Shown here piece by piece: positions 8,653-15,598 of a stretch of 64,000 nt of DNA. The DNA is from Variovorax sp037204085 (lineage in GTDB: Bacteria > Pseudomonadota > Gammaproteobacteria > Burkholderiales > Burkholderiaceae_C): contig NZ_JBBCBW010000014.1 of assembly GCF_037204085.1 (NCBI RefSeq), positions 1 through 64,000 of the forward strand. Direction: 5' to 3'. The notes under the pieces were generated by a model. The model made no database searches. It saw nothing but the letters and a program-made list of their open reading frames with translations, and was not told the DNA's origin. Within the stretch, counting starts at the first letter, position 1, and each line of letters opens with the position of its first letter. Position numbers and translations under genes: made by a program.

Positions 8653-9093
8653 ATGGATTCAATGATGCCGCAATCGCTGAAGTTCGATGGTGCACCGGCC
8701 GTGCGCACACCAGGACATGTCTTCGTCTACGGCACGCTGCGACGCGGCGGGCGCAACGACATCGCGCGCTTTCGGCCTGAACCGATCCATGTGGCCGACG
8801 CTGCAATCGCAGGCACCTTGTACGACTTGGGTGCCTATCCCGGCCTGGTGCTGAACGGAAAAGGACGCGTGCTGGGCGAGATCTACCGCATCGAACCCGA
8901 GGTGGAGGCGGCGCTCGACGTGCTCGAGGAAGTTGCAGACGACGACTCCGGCGAATACATCAAGCGACGTGTGACGGTGAATGCCGGAACGCGGCAGTTC
9001 GAATGCCTCGTCTACGAAATTCATCCGGCGCGAATCAGCGGGCGGGCTGTGATTGGCAGCGGGGACTGGATTGCGCACGCCGTCGCCAAATAA
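8653..9093 (+). CDS. Gamma-glutamylcyclotransferase (AIG2-like) family protein
   Basis: About 146 residues from the ATG at 8653; an in-frame ATG at 8638 and two at 8662/8665 are alternatives. The substrate-loop signature VFVYGTLRRGG lies near residue 23, and an acidic residue that could be the catalytic Glu of the family sits in the segment ALDVLEEVADDDSGEY. The family cyclises gamma-glutamyl compounds to 5-oxoproline, although many bacterial members act on other gamma-glutamyl or amine substrates. It is a single cytoplasmic domain divergent from the EamA gene. Confidence 0.85.
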   Translation: MDSMMPQSLKFDGAPAVRTPGHVFVYGTLRRGGRNDIARFRPEPIHVADAAIAGTLYDLGAYPGLVLNGKGRVLGEIYRIEPEVEAALDVLEEVADDDSGEYIKRRVTVNAGTRQFECLVYEIHPARISGRAVIGSGDWIAHAVAK

Positions 9094-9170
9094 GCGCTTG
9101 CCGCCATCGTTTTTCATAGCTGAGGCGGCGATTGCACATTGCGAAATGGCTGGCTGCTGCATTGCAATAT

Positions 9171-9191
9171 TTTTTCTCGATATGAGAAAAA
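9171..9191. promoter_or_regulatory. Inverted repeat upstream of aceA (distal)
   Basis: Arms TTTTTCTC and GAGAAAAA flank a five-base centre in an AT-rich patch about 150 bases before aceA. The symmetry is exact over 8 bases. It could be an operator; no binding protein can be assigned. Confidence 0.35.
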
Positions 9192-9245
9192 TAATTTTGC
9201 ATGGAGAAATACTGCCGTAAGCAGTTGATTTTGTTGGTCTAAAAA

Positions 9246-9265
9246 TATGTCTTCTATAAGACATA
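9246..9265. promoter_or_regulatory. Inverted repeat over the likely aceA promoter
   Basis: Arms TATGTCTT and AAGACATA flank CTAT. The repeat contains TATAAG (9255-9260), which with TTGTTG at 9231-9236 and an 18-base spacer forms a plausible sigma-70 promoter for aceA, so a bound protein would block RNA polymerase. The core TCTTCTATAAGA is one base from the palindrome TCTTATATAAGA. Promoter and operator roles are inferred. Confidence 0.45.
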
Positions 9266-9337
9266 AGAGTGTTGCTTGCGCTTAAAGTAACTCCACGGCC
9301 GCAGCGCCCAACCTTCAATCAACCTCACGGAGTGACC

Positions 9338-10657
9338 ATGCCCCAGACCCTCACCGAACAACTGAGCCGCGAACAGCAAATTGCCGCCCTCGAGAAAGAC
9401 TGGGCCACCAATCCCCGCTGGAAGGGCATCAAGCGCGGCTACAGCGCGGCCGACGTCGTGCGCCTTCGCGGCTCGTTCCCCATCGAGCACACGCTGGCCC
9501 GCCGCGGTGCCGAGAAGCTCTGGGAACTGGTGAACAACGAACCCTACGTCAACTGCCTTGGTGCGCTCACGGGCGGCCAGGCCATGCAGCAGGTGAAGGC
9601 CGGCGTGAAGGCCATCTACCTGTCGGGCTGGCAGGTTGCGGCAGATGCCAACAGCTATTCGTCGATGTACCCCGACCAATCGCTGTATCCGGTGGATTCG
9701 GTGCCCAACGTGGTCGAGCGCATCAACAACACCTTCCGCCGCGCGGACGAAATCCAGTGGTCGAAGAACGTGAACCCGGGCGACAAGGGCTATGTCGATT
9801 ATTTCGCCCCCATCGTTGCCGATGCCGAAGCAGGCTTTGGCGGCGTGCTGAACGGCTTCGAACTGATGAAGGCCATGATCAAGGCCGGCGCCGGCGGCGT
9901 GCACTTCGAAGACCAGCTCGCATCGGTCAAGAAGTGCGGCCACATGGGCGGCAAGGTGCTCGTGCCCACCACCGAGGCCGTGCAGAAGCTCATCGCTGCC
10001 CGCATGGCGGCTGACGTTTGCGGCACGCCGACGCTCGTGATCGCCCGCACCGATGCTGAGGCGGCCGACCTCATCACCAGCGACTACGACGAGAACGACA
10101 AGCCCTTCCTGACCGGCGAGCGCACTGCCGAAGGCTTCTACAAGACGAAGAAGGGCATGGACCAGGCCATCAGCCGCGCCGTTGCCTACGCGTACTACGC
10201 CGACCTGGTGTGGTGCGAAACCGGTACGCCCGACCTCGAGTTCGCCCGCAAGTTCGCCGAGGCCGTGCACAAGGTGCACCCCGGCAAGATGCTGGCCTAC
10301 AACTGCTCGCCGTCGTTCAACTGGAAGAAGAACCTCGACGACGCGACCATTGCCAAGTTCCAGAAGGAGCTGGGCGCCATGGGCTACAAGTACCAGTTCA
10401 TCACGCTGGCCGGCATCCACTCGATGTGGTTCAACATGTTCGACCTGGCGCAAGACTACGTGCAGCGCGGCATGTCGGCCTATGTCGAGAAGGTGCAAGA
10501 GCCCGAGTTCGCGGCACGCGACCGTGGCTACACCTTCGTGTCGCACCAGCAGGAAGTGGGCACGGGCTACTTCGACGAGGTGACCACGGTCATCCAGGGC
10601 GGCAAGTCCAGCGTCACGGCGCTGACCGGCTCGACCGAAGAAGAGCAGTTCCACTGA
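9338..10657 (+). CDS. aceA: Isocitrate lyase
   Basis: A 439-residue cytoplasmic enzyme that splits isocitrate into succinate and glyoxylate, the first step of the glyoxylate shunt needed for growth on acetate and fatty acids. The isocitrate lyase signature KKCGHMGGK with the active-site Cys lies near residue 195, preceded by the ligand region DADAGFGG-like sequence (VADAEAGFGG near 168), and NCSPSFNWKKN sits near residue 325. The start at the ATG of 9338 was chosen because the protein begins as in typical AceA and follows a purine-rich CACGGAG. Malate synthase is not adjacent. The long AT-rich leader with two inverted repeats suggests transcriptional control. Confidence 0.97.
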   Translation: MPQTLTEQLSREQQIAALEKDWATNPRWKGIKRGYSAADVVRLRGSFPIEHTLARRGAEKLWELVNNEPYVNCLGALTGGQAMQQVKAGVKAIYLSGWQVAADANSYSSMYPDQSLYPVDSVPNVVERINNTFRRADEIQWSKNVNPGDKGYVDYFAPIVADAEAGFGGVLNGFELMKAMIKAGAGGVHFEDQLASVKKCGHMGGKVLVPTTEAVQKLIAARMAADVCGTPTLVIARTDAEAADLITSDYDENDKPFLTGERTAEGFYKTKKGMDQAISRAVAYAYYADLVWCETGTPDLEFARKFAEAVHKVHPGKMLAYNCSPSFNWKKNLDDATIAKFQKELGAMGYKYQFITLAGIHSMWFNMFDLAQDYVQRGMSAYVEKVQEPEFAARDRGYTFVSHQQEVGTGYFDEVTTVIQGGKSSVTALTGSTEEEQFH

Positions 10658-10706
10658 TTCGGCTGTTCCTCGAATCGCCTGCGCAGGCGGTTCGCGGTCA
10701 CCTCGG

Positions 10707-10731
10707 AGCCCGGCCTTGTGCCGGGCTTTTT
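10707..10731 (+). terminator. Rho-independent terminator after aceA
   Basis: Stem AGCCCGGC/GCCGGGCT with a five-base loop, followed by four to five T. It separates aceA from the thrS leader. Confidence 0.85.
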
Positions 10732-10828
10732 CGTCCGGGCTTGCAAAGCCCGATGCCGGCGGCCTGAACCGGCAGCGGATAGAATCGCGGTCTCTGCACC
10801 CAACAAGAGCGAGAAAGGCACCCTGGTT

Positions 10829-10894
10829 ATGACACCGCGAACTACTCCGCAAGGATTCAGCGGCTTTTTCTTCTTCGAAGGAAAAGGCCGGTAG
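10829..10894 (+). CDS. Putative Phe/Thr-rich leader peptide of the thrS-pheT operon
   Basis: A 21-codon ORF preceded by GAGAAAGG ten bases before its ATG. It encodes a peptide with Thr at codons 2, 5 and 6, Phe at codon 10 and four consecutive Phe at codons 13-16 (core GFSGFFFFEG), and stops 39 bases before a strong terminator hairpin that itself precedes thrS. Runs of cognate codons before a terminator are the hallmark of ribosome-mediated attenuation, as in the E. coli pheS leader pheM. Because pheS and pheT lie in this operon, Phe-tRNA shortage sensing is the natural reading. The layout is seen directly; the regulatory function is inferred. Confidence 0.75.
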   Translation: MTPRTTPQGFSGFFFFEGKGR

Positions 10895-10959
10895 ACCGCG
10901 CACGCTGGTTTCTTCCAGCTCTCACACCAGGCAAAGCGCGGCAATCACCGCGCTTTTTT
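10895..10959 (+). promoter_or_regulatory. Putative transcription attenuator before thrS
   Basis: The terminator is stem AAAGCGCGG (10933-10941)/CCGCGCTTT (10948-10956) with a six-base loop and six T. A competing antiterminator is possible: CCGCGC at 10896-10901, just after the leader-peptide stop, is complementary to GCGCGG at 10936-10941, and CTGG (10905-10908) to CCAG (10927-10930). A further hairpin GCTGG/CCAGC (10904-10919) could form instead. Stalling at the Phe run would favour the antiterminator if upstream leader RNA normally sequesters the 10896-10908 strand; CAGCG at 10858-10862 can pair with CGCTG at 10903-10907. Confidence 0.7.
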
Positions 10960-10982
10960 GTTTTTCCGTCCGAGGTTTTTCC

Positions 10983-12890
10983 ATGATCCAGATCACGCTT
11001 CCCGACAACTCGCGCCGCGAGTTTCCCGGCCCGGTTTCGGTGGCCGAAGTTGCCCAGTCCATCGGACCGGGGCTCGCCAAGATGACAGTGGCCGGCAAGG
11101 TCGACGGCAAGCTGGTCGATGCCAGCGACGTCATCGACCGCGACGCCAAGCTGCAGATCATCACGCCCAAGGACGATGAGGGCCTGGAGATCATTCGCCA
11201 CTCGACGGCCCACCTGGTCGGCCATGCGGTGAAGCAGCTGTATCCAACGGCCAAGATGGTCATCGGCCCGGTGATCGAAGAGGGCTTTTATTACGACATT
11301 TCGTACGAGCGCCCGTTCACGCCCGAAGACATGGCGGCCATCGAGGCGCGCATGCGCGAACTGATCGCGCAGGATTACGACGTGGTCAAGAAGATGACGC
11401 CGCGCGCCGAAGTCATCGAGGTCTTCAAGTCGCGCGGCGAAGACTACAAGCTGCGCCTGGTCGAAGACATGCCCGACGAGCAGGCCATGGGCCTGTACTA
11501 CCACCAGGAATACGTCGACATGTGCCGCGGCCCGCACGTGCCGAACACGCGCTTCCTGAAGGTCTTCAAGCTCACGAAGCTGGCCGGCGCCTACTGGCGC
11601 GGCGACGCCAAGAACGAGCAGCTGCAGCGCATCTACGGCACGGCCTGGGCCGACAAGAAGCAGCTCGACCAGTACATCCAGCGCATCGAAGAGGCCGAGA
11701 AGCGCGACCACCGCAAGCTGGGTAAGGAACTCGACCTGTTCCACATCGACGAAGTGGCGCCGGGCGTGGTGTTCTGGCACCCCAAGGGCTGGGCCGTGTG
11801 GCAGGCGGTGGAGCAGTACATGCGCGGCATTTACCGCGACACGGGCTACTGGGAAGTGAAGGGCCCGCAGATTCTGGACAAGAGCCTGTGGGAGAAGACG
11901 GGCCACTGGCAGAACTACCGCGACAACATGTTCACGACGGAATCGGAAAAGCGCGAATACGCGCTCAAGCCGATGAACTGCCCTGGCCACGTGCTCATCT
12001 TCAAGAGCGACCTGCGCAGCTACCGCGACCTGCCGCTGCGTTACGGCGAGTTCGGCCAGTGCCACCGCAACGAACCCAGCGGCGCGCTGCACGGCATCAT
12101 GCGCGTGCGCGGCTTCACGCAGGACGACGGCCACATCTTCTGCACGGAAGACCAGATCCTCGACGAGTGCATTGCGTACACGGAGCAACTGCAGAAGGTG
12201 TATGCCGACTTCGGCTTCACGGACATTCTCTACAAGGTGGCCACGCGGCCTGACAACCGCGTGGGCTCCGACGAGCTGTGGGACAAGGCCGAGCATGCGG
12301 TCATGGAGGCGCTGCGCCGTTCGGGCGTCGACTTCATCATCTCGCCCGGCGACGGCGCCTTTTACGGCCCGAAGATCGAATACACGCTGAAGGATGCGTT
12401 GGGCCGCCAGTGGCAGTGCGGCACGATGCAGGTCGACTTCAATACGGCCGAGCGCCTGGGCGGCGAATACGTGACGGAATCGAGTGGCCGCGCCCACCCC
12501 GTGATGCTGCACCGCGCCATCGTGGGCAGCCTGGAGCGCTTCATCGGCATGCTGATCGAACACCATGCCGGCGCGCTGCCTGCGTGGCTCGCTCCGGTGC
12601 AGGTGGCGGTGCTCAATATCAGCGAAGGGCAGGCCGATTACGCCGCTTCAGTGGCGAAAACGCTGCAGAATCAAGGGCTTAGGGTGCAGCTGGATCTGCA
12701 CAACGAGAAGATTACGTATAAAATACGCAAGCATTCGTTGCAAAAGCTTCCCTATATCCTCGTCGTGGGCGACAAGGAGAAGGAAGCCGGTGCCGTCGCA
12801 GTGCGCGCCCGGGGCAATCAAGACCTCGGTGCAATGTCCCTCGAATCGTTCGTACTACGGCTCGTTCAGGATATTGCTGACAAGCGTTGA
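10983..12890 (+). CDS. thrS: Threonine-tRNA ligase
   Basis: A 635-residue class II aminoacyl-tRNA synthetase that charges tRNA-Thr. An N-terminal TGS domain (residues about 1-61) is followed by the editing/N2 domain with HSTAHLVGHA (residues about 73-82), whose histidines clear mischarged Ser. The catalytic core has MNCPGH near residue 330 with a zinc-binding Cys, and motif 2 as MRVRGFTQDDGH near 370. The C-terminal anticodon-binding domain begins near residue 530. Length matches the family. It is the first structural gene of the operon and is preceded by the leader-peptide/terminator region described above. Confidence 0.98.
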   Translation: MIQITLPDNSRREFPGPVSVAEVAQSIGPGLAKMTVAGKVDGKLVDASDVIDRDAKLQIITPKDDEGLEIIRHSTAHLVGHAVKQLYPTAKMVIGPVIEEGFYYDISYERPFTPEDMAAIEARMRELIAQDYDVVKKMTPRAEVIEVFKSRGEDYKLRLVEDMPDEQAMGLYYHQEYVDMCRGPHVPNTRFLKVFKLTKLAGAYWRGDAKNEQLQRIYGTAWADKKQLDQYIQRIEEAEKRDHRKLGKELDLFHIDEVAPGVVFWHPKGWAVWQAVEQYMRGIYRDTGYWEVKGPQILDKSLWEKTGHWQNYRDNMFTTESEKREYALKPMNCPGHVLIFKSDLRSYRDLPLRYGEFGQCHRNEPSGALHGIMRVRGFTQDDGHIFCTEDQILDECIAYTEQLQKVYADFGFTDILYKVATRPDNRVGSDELWDKAEHAVMEALRRSGVDFIISPGDGAFYGPKIEYTLKDALGRQWQCGTMQVDFNTAERLGGEYVTESSGRAHPVMLHRAIVGSLERFIGMLIEHHAGALPAWLAPVQVAVLNISEGQADYAASVAKTLQNQGLRVQLDLHNEKITYKIRKHSLQKLPYILVVGDKEKEAGAVAVRARGNQDLGAMSLESFVLRLVQDIADKR

Positions 12891-13002
12891 TTTGTCCCGG
12901 AAGCACCCTCACATGTGTTTCCTGACCCATCATGCCGCTTGTTCGCGAGAACTGACCGGCGTCCGCTACAGATTTTGTAGCAACTTTTGAAGGATTCTGA
13001 CC

Positions 13003-13608
13003 ATCGCTACTGCATTTCGCGACCGCCGCCACCGCGAGGAACGCCAACACCGCCTGAACCGGGAAATCATGGCCCCGGAAGTCCGCCTTGTAGGCCCGGA
13101 AAACGAGCCATTGGGTGTTATGAGTCTCTCCGAGGCCTTGCGCCTCGCCGGTGAGGCTGACGTGGATCTGGTCGAGGTCGTTGCCGCGGCCAACCCGCCT
13201 GTCTGTCGTCTGATCGAGTACGGCAAGTTCAAGTACCACGAGCAGAAGAAGGCGGCCGAGGCAAAGTCGAAGCAGAAGGTCATCGAGGTCAAGGAAATCA
13301 AGTTCCGGCCCGGTACCGACGATGGTGACTACAACATCAAGATGCGCAACATCAAGCGCTTTCTTGAAGAGGGCGACAAATGCAAGATCACGCTGCGCTT
13401 TCGCGGCCGCGAGATCACGCACCAGGAGCTCGGTTTGGCCTTGCTGCAGCGCATTCGCGATGAACTCGGCGACCTGATCGTCGTCGAGCAGTTCCCGAAG
13501 CTCGAAGGCCGGCAGATGATCATGATGATCGCTCCGGGCCGCAAGAAGCCGGGCGGCGGTACCGCCAAGCCGGCGTCGTCGGAAACGTCGGCGCCCGCAG
13601 CAGCCTGA
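13003..13608 (+). CDS. infC: Translation initiation factor IF-3 (ATC start)
   Basis: IF-3 binds the 30S subunit, blocks premature 50S joining and proofreads the start codon. The first ATG of the frame (13069) would remove the conserved N-terminal segment, whereas reading from ATC at 13003 adds 22 residues including RHREERQHRLNREIMAPEVR, the usual IF-3 opening. AAGGA lies 8 bases before this ATC and an in-frame stop at 12988 limits the start. The total is 201 residues. The C-terminal domain carries FRPGTDDGDY and LRFRGREITH. A non-standard AUU/AUC start is the known basis of IF-3 autoregulation in enterobacteria. A C-terminal Gly/Ala/Ser tail extends beyond the usual end. Confidence 0.93.
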   Translation: MATAFRDRRHREERQHRLNREIMAPEVRLVGPENEPLGVMSLSEALRLAGEADVDLVEVVAAANPPVCRLIEYGKFKYHEQKKAAEAKSKQKVIEVKEIKFRPGTDDGDYNIKMRNIKRFLEEGDKCKITLRFRGREITHQELGLALLQRIRDELGDLIVVEQFPKLEGRQMIMMIAPGRKKPGGGTAKPASSETSAPAAA

Positions 13609-13774
13609 AAAGGCCGGCTGAGTGACAGAGAGATAGCAGGGTTTTAAAGAATTTCGCCTTTGAGGGCGCTTCGAAAGAAGTGCCGGCAGGGGCGAAATAA
13701 AGAAGTGTCTCGGGGCCAACAAGTCCGTGGAGTATCCGCGGCGCCTCACGAGCACAAACTAAAGGAGCATTCAT

Positions 13775-13978
13775 ATGCCCAAAATGAAGACCAAGAGCAG
13801 CGCGAAAAAACGTTTCCGCGTTCGTCCCGGTGGCACCGTCAAGCGCGGTCAAGCCTTCAAACGTCACATCTTGACCAAGAAGACCACCAAGAACAAGCGT
13901 CACCTCCGTGGTGCAGTGGCAGTGCATGAAACCAACATGGTTTCCGTCGCCGCCATGCTGCCAGGCCGTGGCATTTAA
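13775..13978 (+). CDS. rpmI: 50S ribosomal protein L35
   Basis: A 67-residue basic protein matching bacterial L35 over its whole length, from MPKMKTKSSAKKRF through the Lys-rich middle to AAMLPGRGI. It is part of the large ribosomal subunit. An AAAGGAG ribosome-binding site lies 8 bases before the ATG. The 166-base spacer after infC holds no gene; in E. coli the corresponding leader is the target of L20 autoregulation, which may apply here but is not visible in the sequence. Confidence 0.98.
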   Translation: MPKMKTKSSAKKRFRVRPGGTVKRGQAFKRHILTKKTTKNKRHLRGAVAVHETNMVSVAAMLPGRGI

Positions 13979-14002
13979 CTCAGACGAACAAGGAGTACAC
14001 AC

Positions 14003-14362
14003 ATGCCTCGCGTCAAACGTGGTGTAACGGCTCGCGCCCGCCACAAGAAAGTTCTCGCACTCGCCAAGGGTTTCCGTGGTCGCCGCGGTAATGTCTTCCG
14101 CATCGCCAAACAGGCGGTAATGAAGGCTGGGCAATATGCCTACCGTGACCGCCGCACCAAGAAGCGCGTTTTCCGTCAACTGTGGATCGCGCGTATCAAC
14201 GCCGCCTCGCGTGAACTGGGCCTGACCTACAGCCAGTTTGCAAACGGCATCCGCAAGGCTGGAATCGAGATCGACCGCAAGATGCTTGCGGACATCGCAG
14301 TGCACGACAAGGCCGCTTTTGCCGGCATCGTGGAGCAGGTCAAGGCCAAGCTGGCTGCTTGA
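14003..14362 (+). CDS. rplT: 50S ribosomal protein L20
   Basis: A 119-residue basic protein of full family length, with the typical opening [16 protein letters not shown] and the segment [14 protein letters not shown] near residue 52. L20 binds 23S rRNA early in assembly and in E. coli represses its own operon. It follows rpmI by 24 bases with AAGGAG before the ATG. Confidence 0.98.
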
Positions 14363-14416
14363 TCCTGTACAGCAGGGCGGCTGTCTTCGTGGCAGCCTCC
14401 TGCGCCCACGACACAA

Positions 14417-14451
14417 GGGCTGGCGCTTGAAAAGGCTCCAGCTCTTTTTTT
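14417..14451 (+). terminator. Putative intra-operon terminator between rplT and pheS
   Basis: Stem GCTGG/CCAGC (extendable by a G-T and a G-C pair) with a 14-base loop, followed by seven T interrupted by no other base. A stronger hairpin without T run (14372-14403) precedes it. It could adjust pheST expression relative to the ribosomal genes. The only candidate leader ORF here, from a GTG at 14390, contains no Phe codon, so classic pheM-type attenuation is not supported at this spot. Confidence 0.5.
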
Positions 14452-14476
14452 ATTTCCCCGCCTATTTTTTGTTGCT

Positions 14477-15553
14477 ATGAACGAGTTGGACTCCCTGGTA
14501 GCCACCGCAGGCACTGCCTTCGCCGAAGCGAAAACGCCCGCCGAGCTCGAGAACGCCAAGGCGCAGTTCCTCGGCAAGTCGGGCCGCATCACCGAGCTGA
14601 TGAAGGGCATGGCCGCGCTGAGCGTCGACGAGAAGAAGTCGCGCGGCGCCGCAATCAACGTGGCCAAGCAGGCCATCGAGTCCGCACTGACCGAACGGCG
14701 CCAGCAACTGGCCGACGAAGAGCTTTCGCAGCAACTGCGCGCAGAAGCGCTTGATGTGAGCCTGCCCGGCCGCCGCCGCATTCCCGGCGGCTTGCATCCG
14801 GTGAGCCGCACCCTGGAGCGAATCGAGGAGATCTTCTCGAGCATGGGCTTCGACGTGGCCGATGGCCCGGAGATCGAGAGCGACTGGCACAGCTTCACCT
14901 CGCTCAACAACCCGCCGAACCATCCGGCGCGTTCGATGCAGGACACCTTCTATGTCGACCTGAACGGCGACGACGGCATTCCGTACAACCTGCGTCCGCA
15001 CACCAGCCCGATGCAGGTGCGCTATGCGCATCAGCACATCAAGAAGTACGCCGCCGAGTTTGCGGCTGCAGCCGCAGACACCACCGGTGCCGTGAAGGCG
15101 CCCGAGATCCGCGTGATTGCGCCGGGCCGCACCTACCGTGTCGACAGCGATGCCACGCACTCGCCCATGTTCCACCAGTGCGAAGGCCTGTGGCTCGGCG
15201 AGAACGTGAGCTTCAAGGACCTGAAGGTCATCTTCACGGACTTCTGCCGTACTTTCTTCGAGAGCGACGACCTCGTGCTGCGCTTTCGTCCGAGCTTCTT
15301 TCCGTTTACCGAGCCCAGCGCCGAAATCGACATCCAGTTTGCGAGTGGCCCGCTGGCCGGCCGCTGGCTCGAAGTCGCGGGTTCGGGCCAGGTGCATCCG
15401 AACGTGGTGCGCAACATGGGGCTCGACCCCGAGCGCTACATCGGCTTTGCCTTTGGCATGGGGCCCGACCGGCTCACGATGCTGCGCTACGGCGTGAATG
15501 ATTTGCGGCTGTTCTTCGACGGCGACTTGCGTTTTCTCTCGCAGTTCCAGTGA
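14477..15553 (+). CDS. pheS: Phenylalanine-tRNA ligase alpha subunit
   Basis: A 358-residue catalytic subunit of the (alpha-beta)2 class II synthetase. The N-terminal coiled coil (residues about 1-90) contacts tRNA-Phe. The class II core includes HPARSMQDTFYV near residue 150, RTYRVDSDATHSP near 216, and motif 3 as GFAFGMGPDRL near 322. It is followed after 45 bases by pheT. Length is slightly above the E. coli protein because of short inserts in the core. Confidence 0.98.
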   Translation: MNELDSLVATAGTAFAEAKTPAELENAKAQFLGKSGRITELMKGMAALSVDEKKSRGAAINVAKQAIESALTERRQQLADEELSQQLRAEALDVSLPGRRRIPGGLHPVSRTLERIEEIFSSMGFDVADGPEIESDWHSFTSLNNPPNHPARSMQDTFYVDLNGDDGIPYNLRPHTSPMQVRYAHQHIKKYAAEFAAAAADTTGAVKAPEIRVIAPGRTYRVDSDATHSPMFHQCEGLWLGENVSFKDLKVIFTDFCRTFFESDDLVLRFRPSFFPFTEPSAEIDIQFASGPLAGRWLEVAGSGQVHPNVVRNMGLDPERYIGFAFGMGPDRLTMLRYGVNDLRLFFDGDLRFLSQFQ

Positions 15554-15598
15554 CTTCCCCAGCTCAATACTAGAAAAACCGAATACGAGATCGAAGAG

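Noticed and set aside
14363..14476. pheM-like leader peptide directly before pheS
   Set aside because: There is no ATG in the spacer and the only GTG-started frame has no Phe codon.
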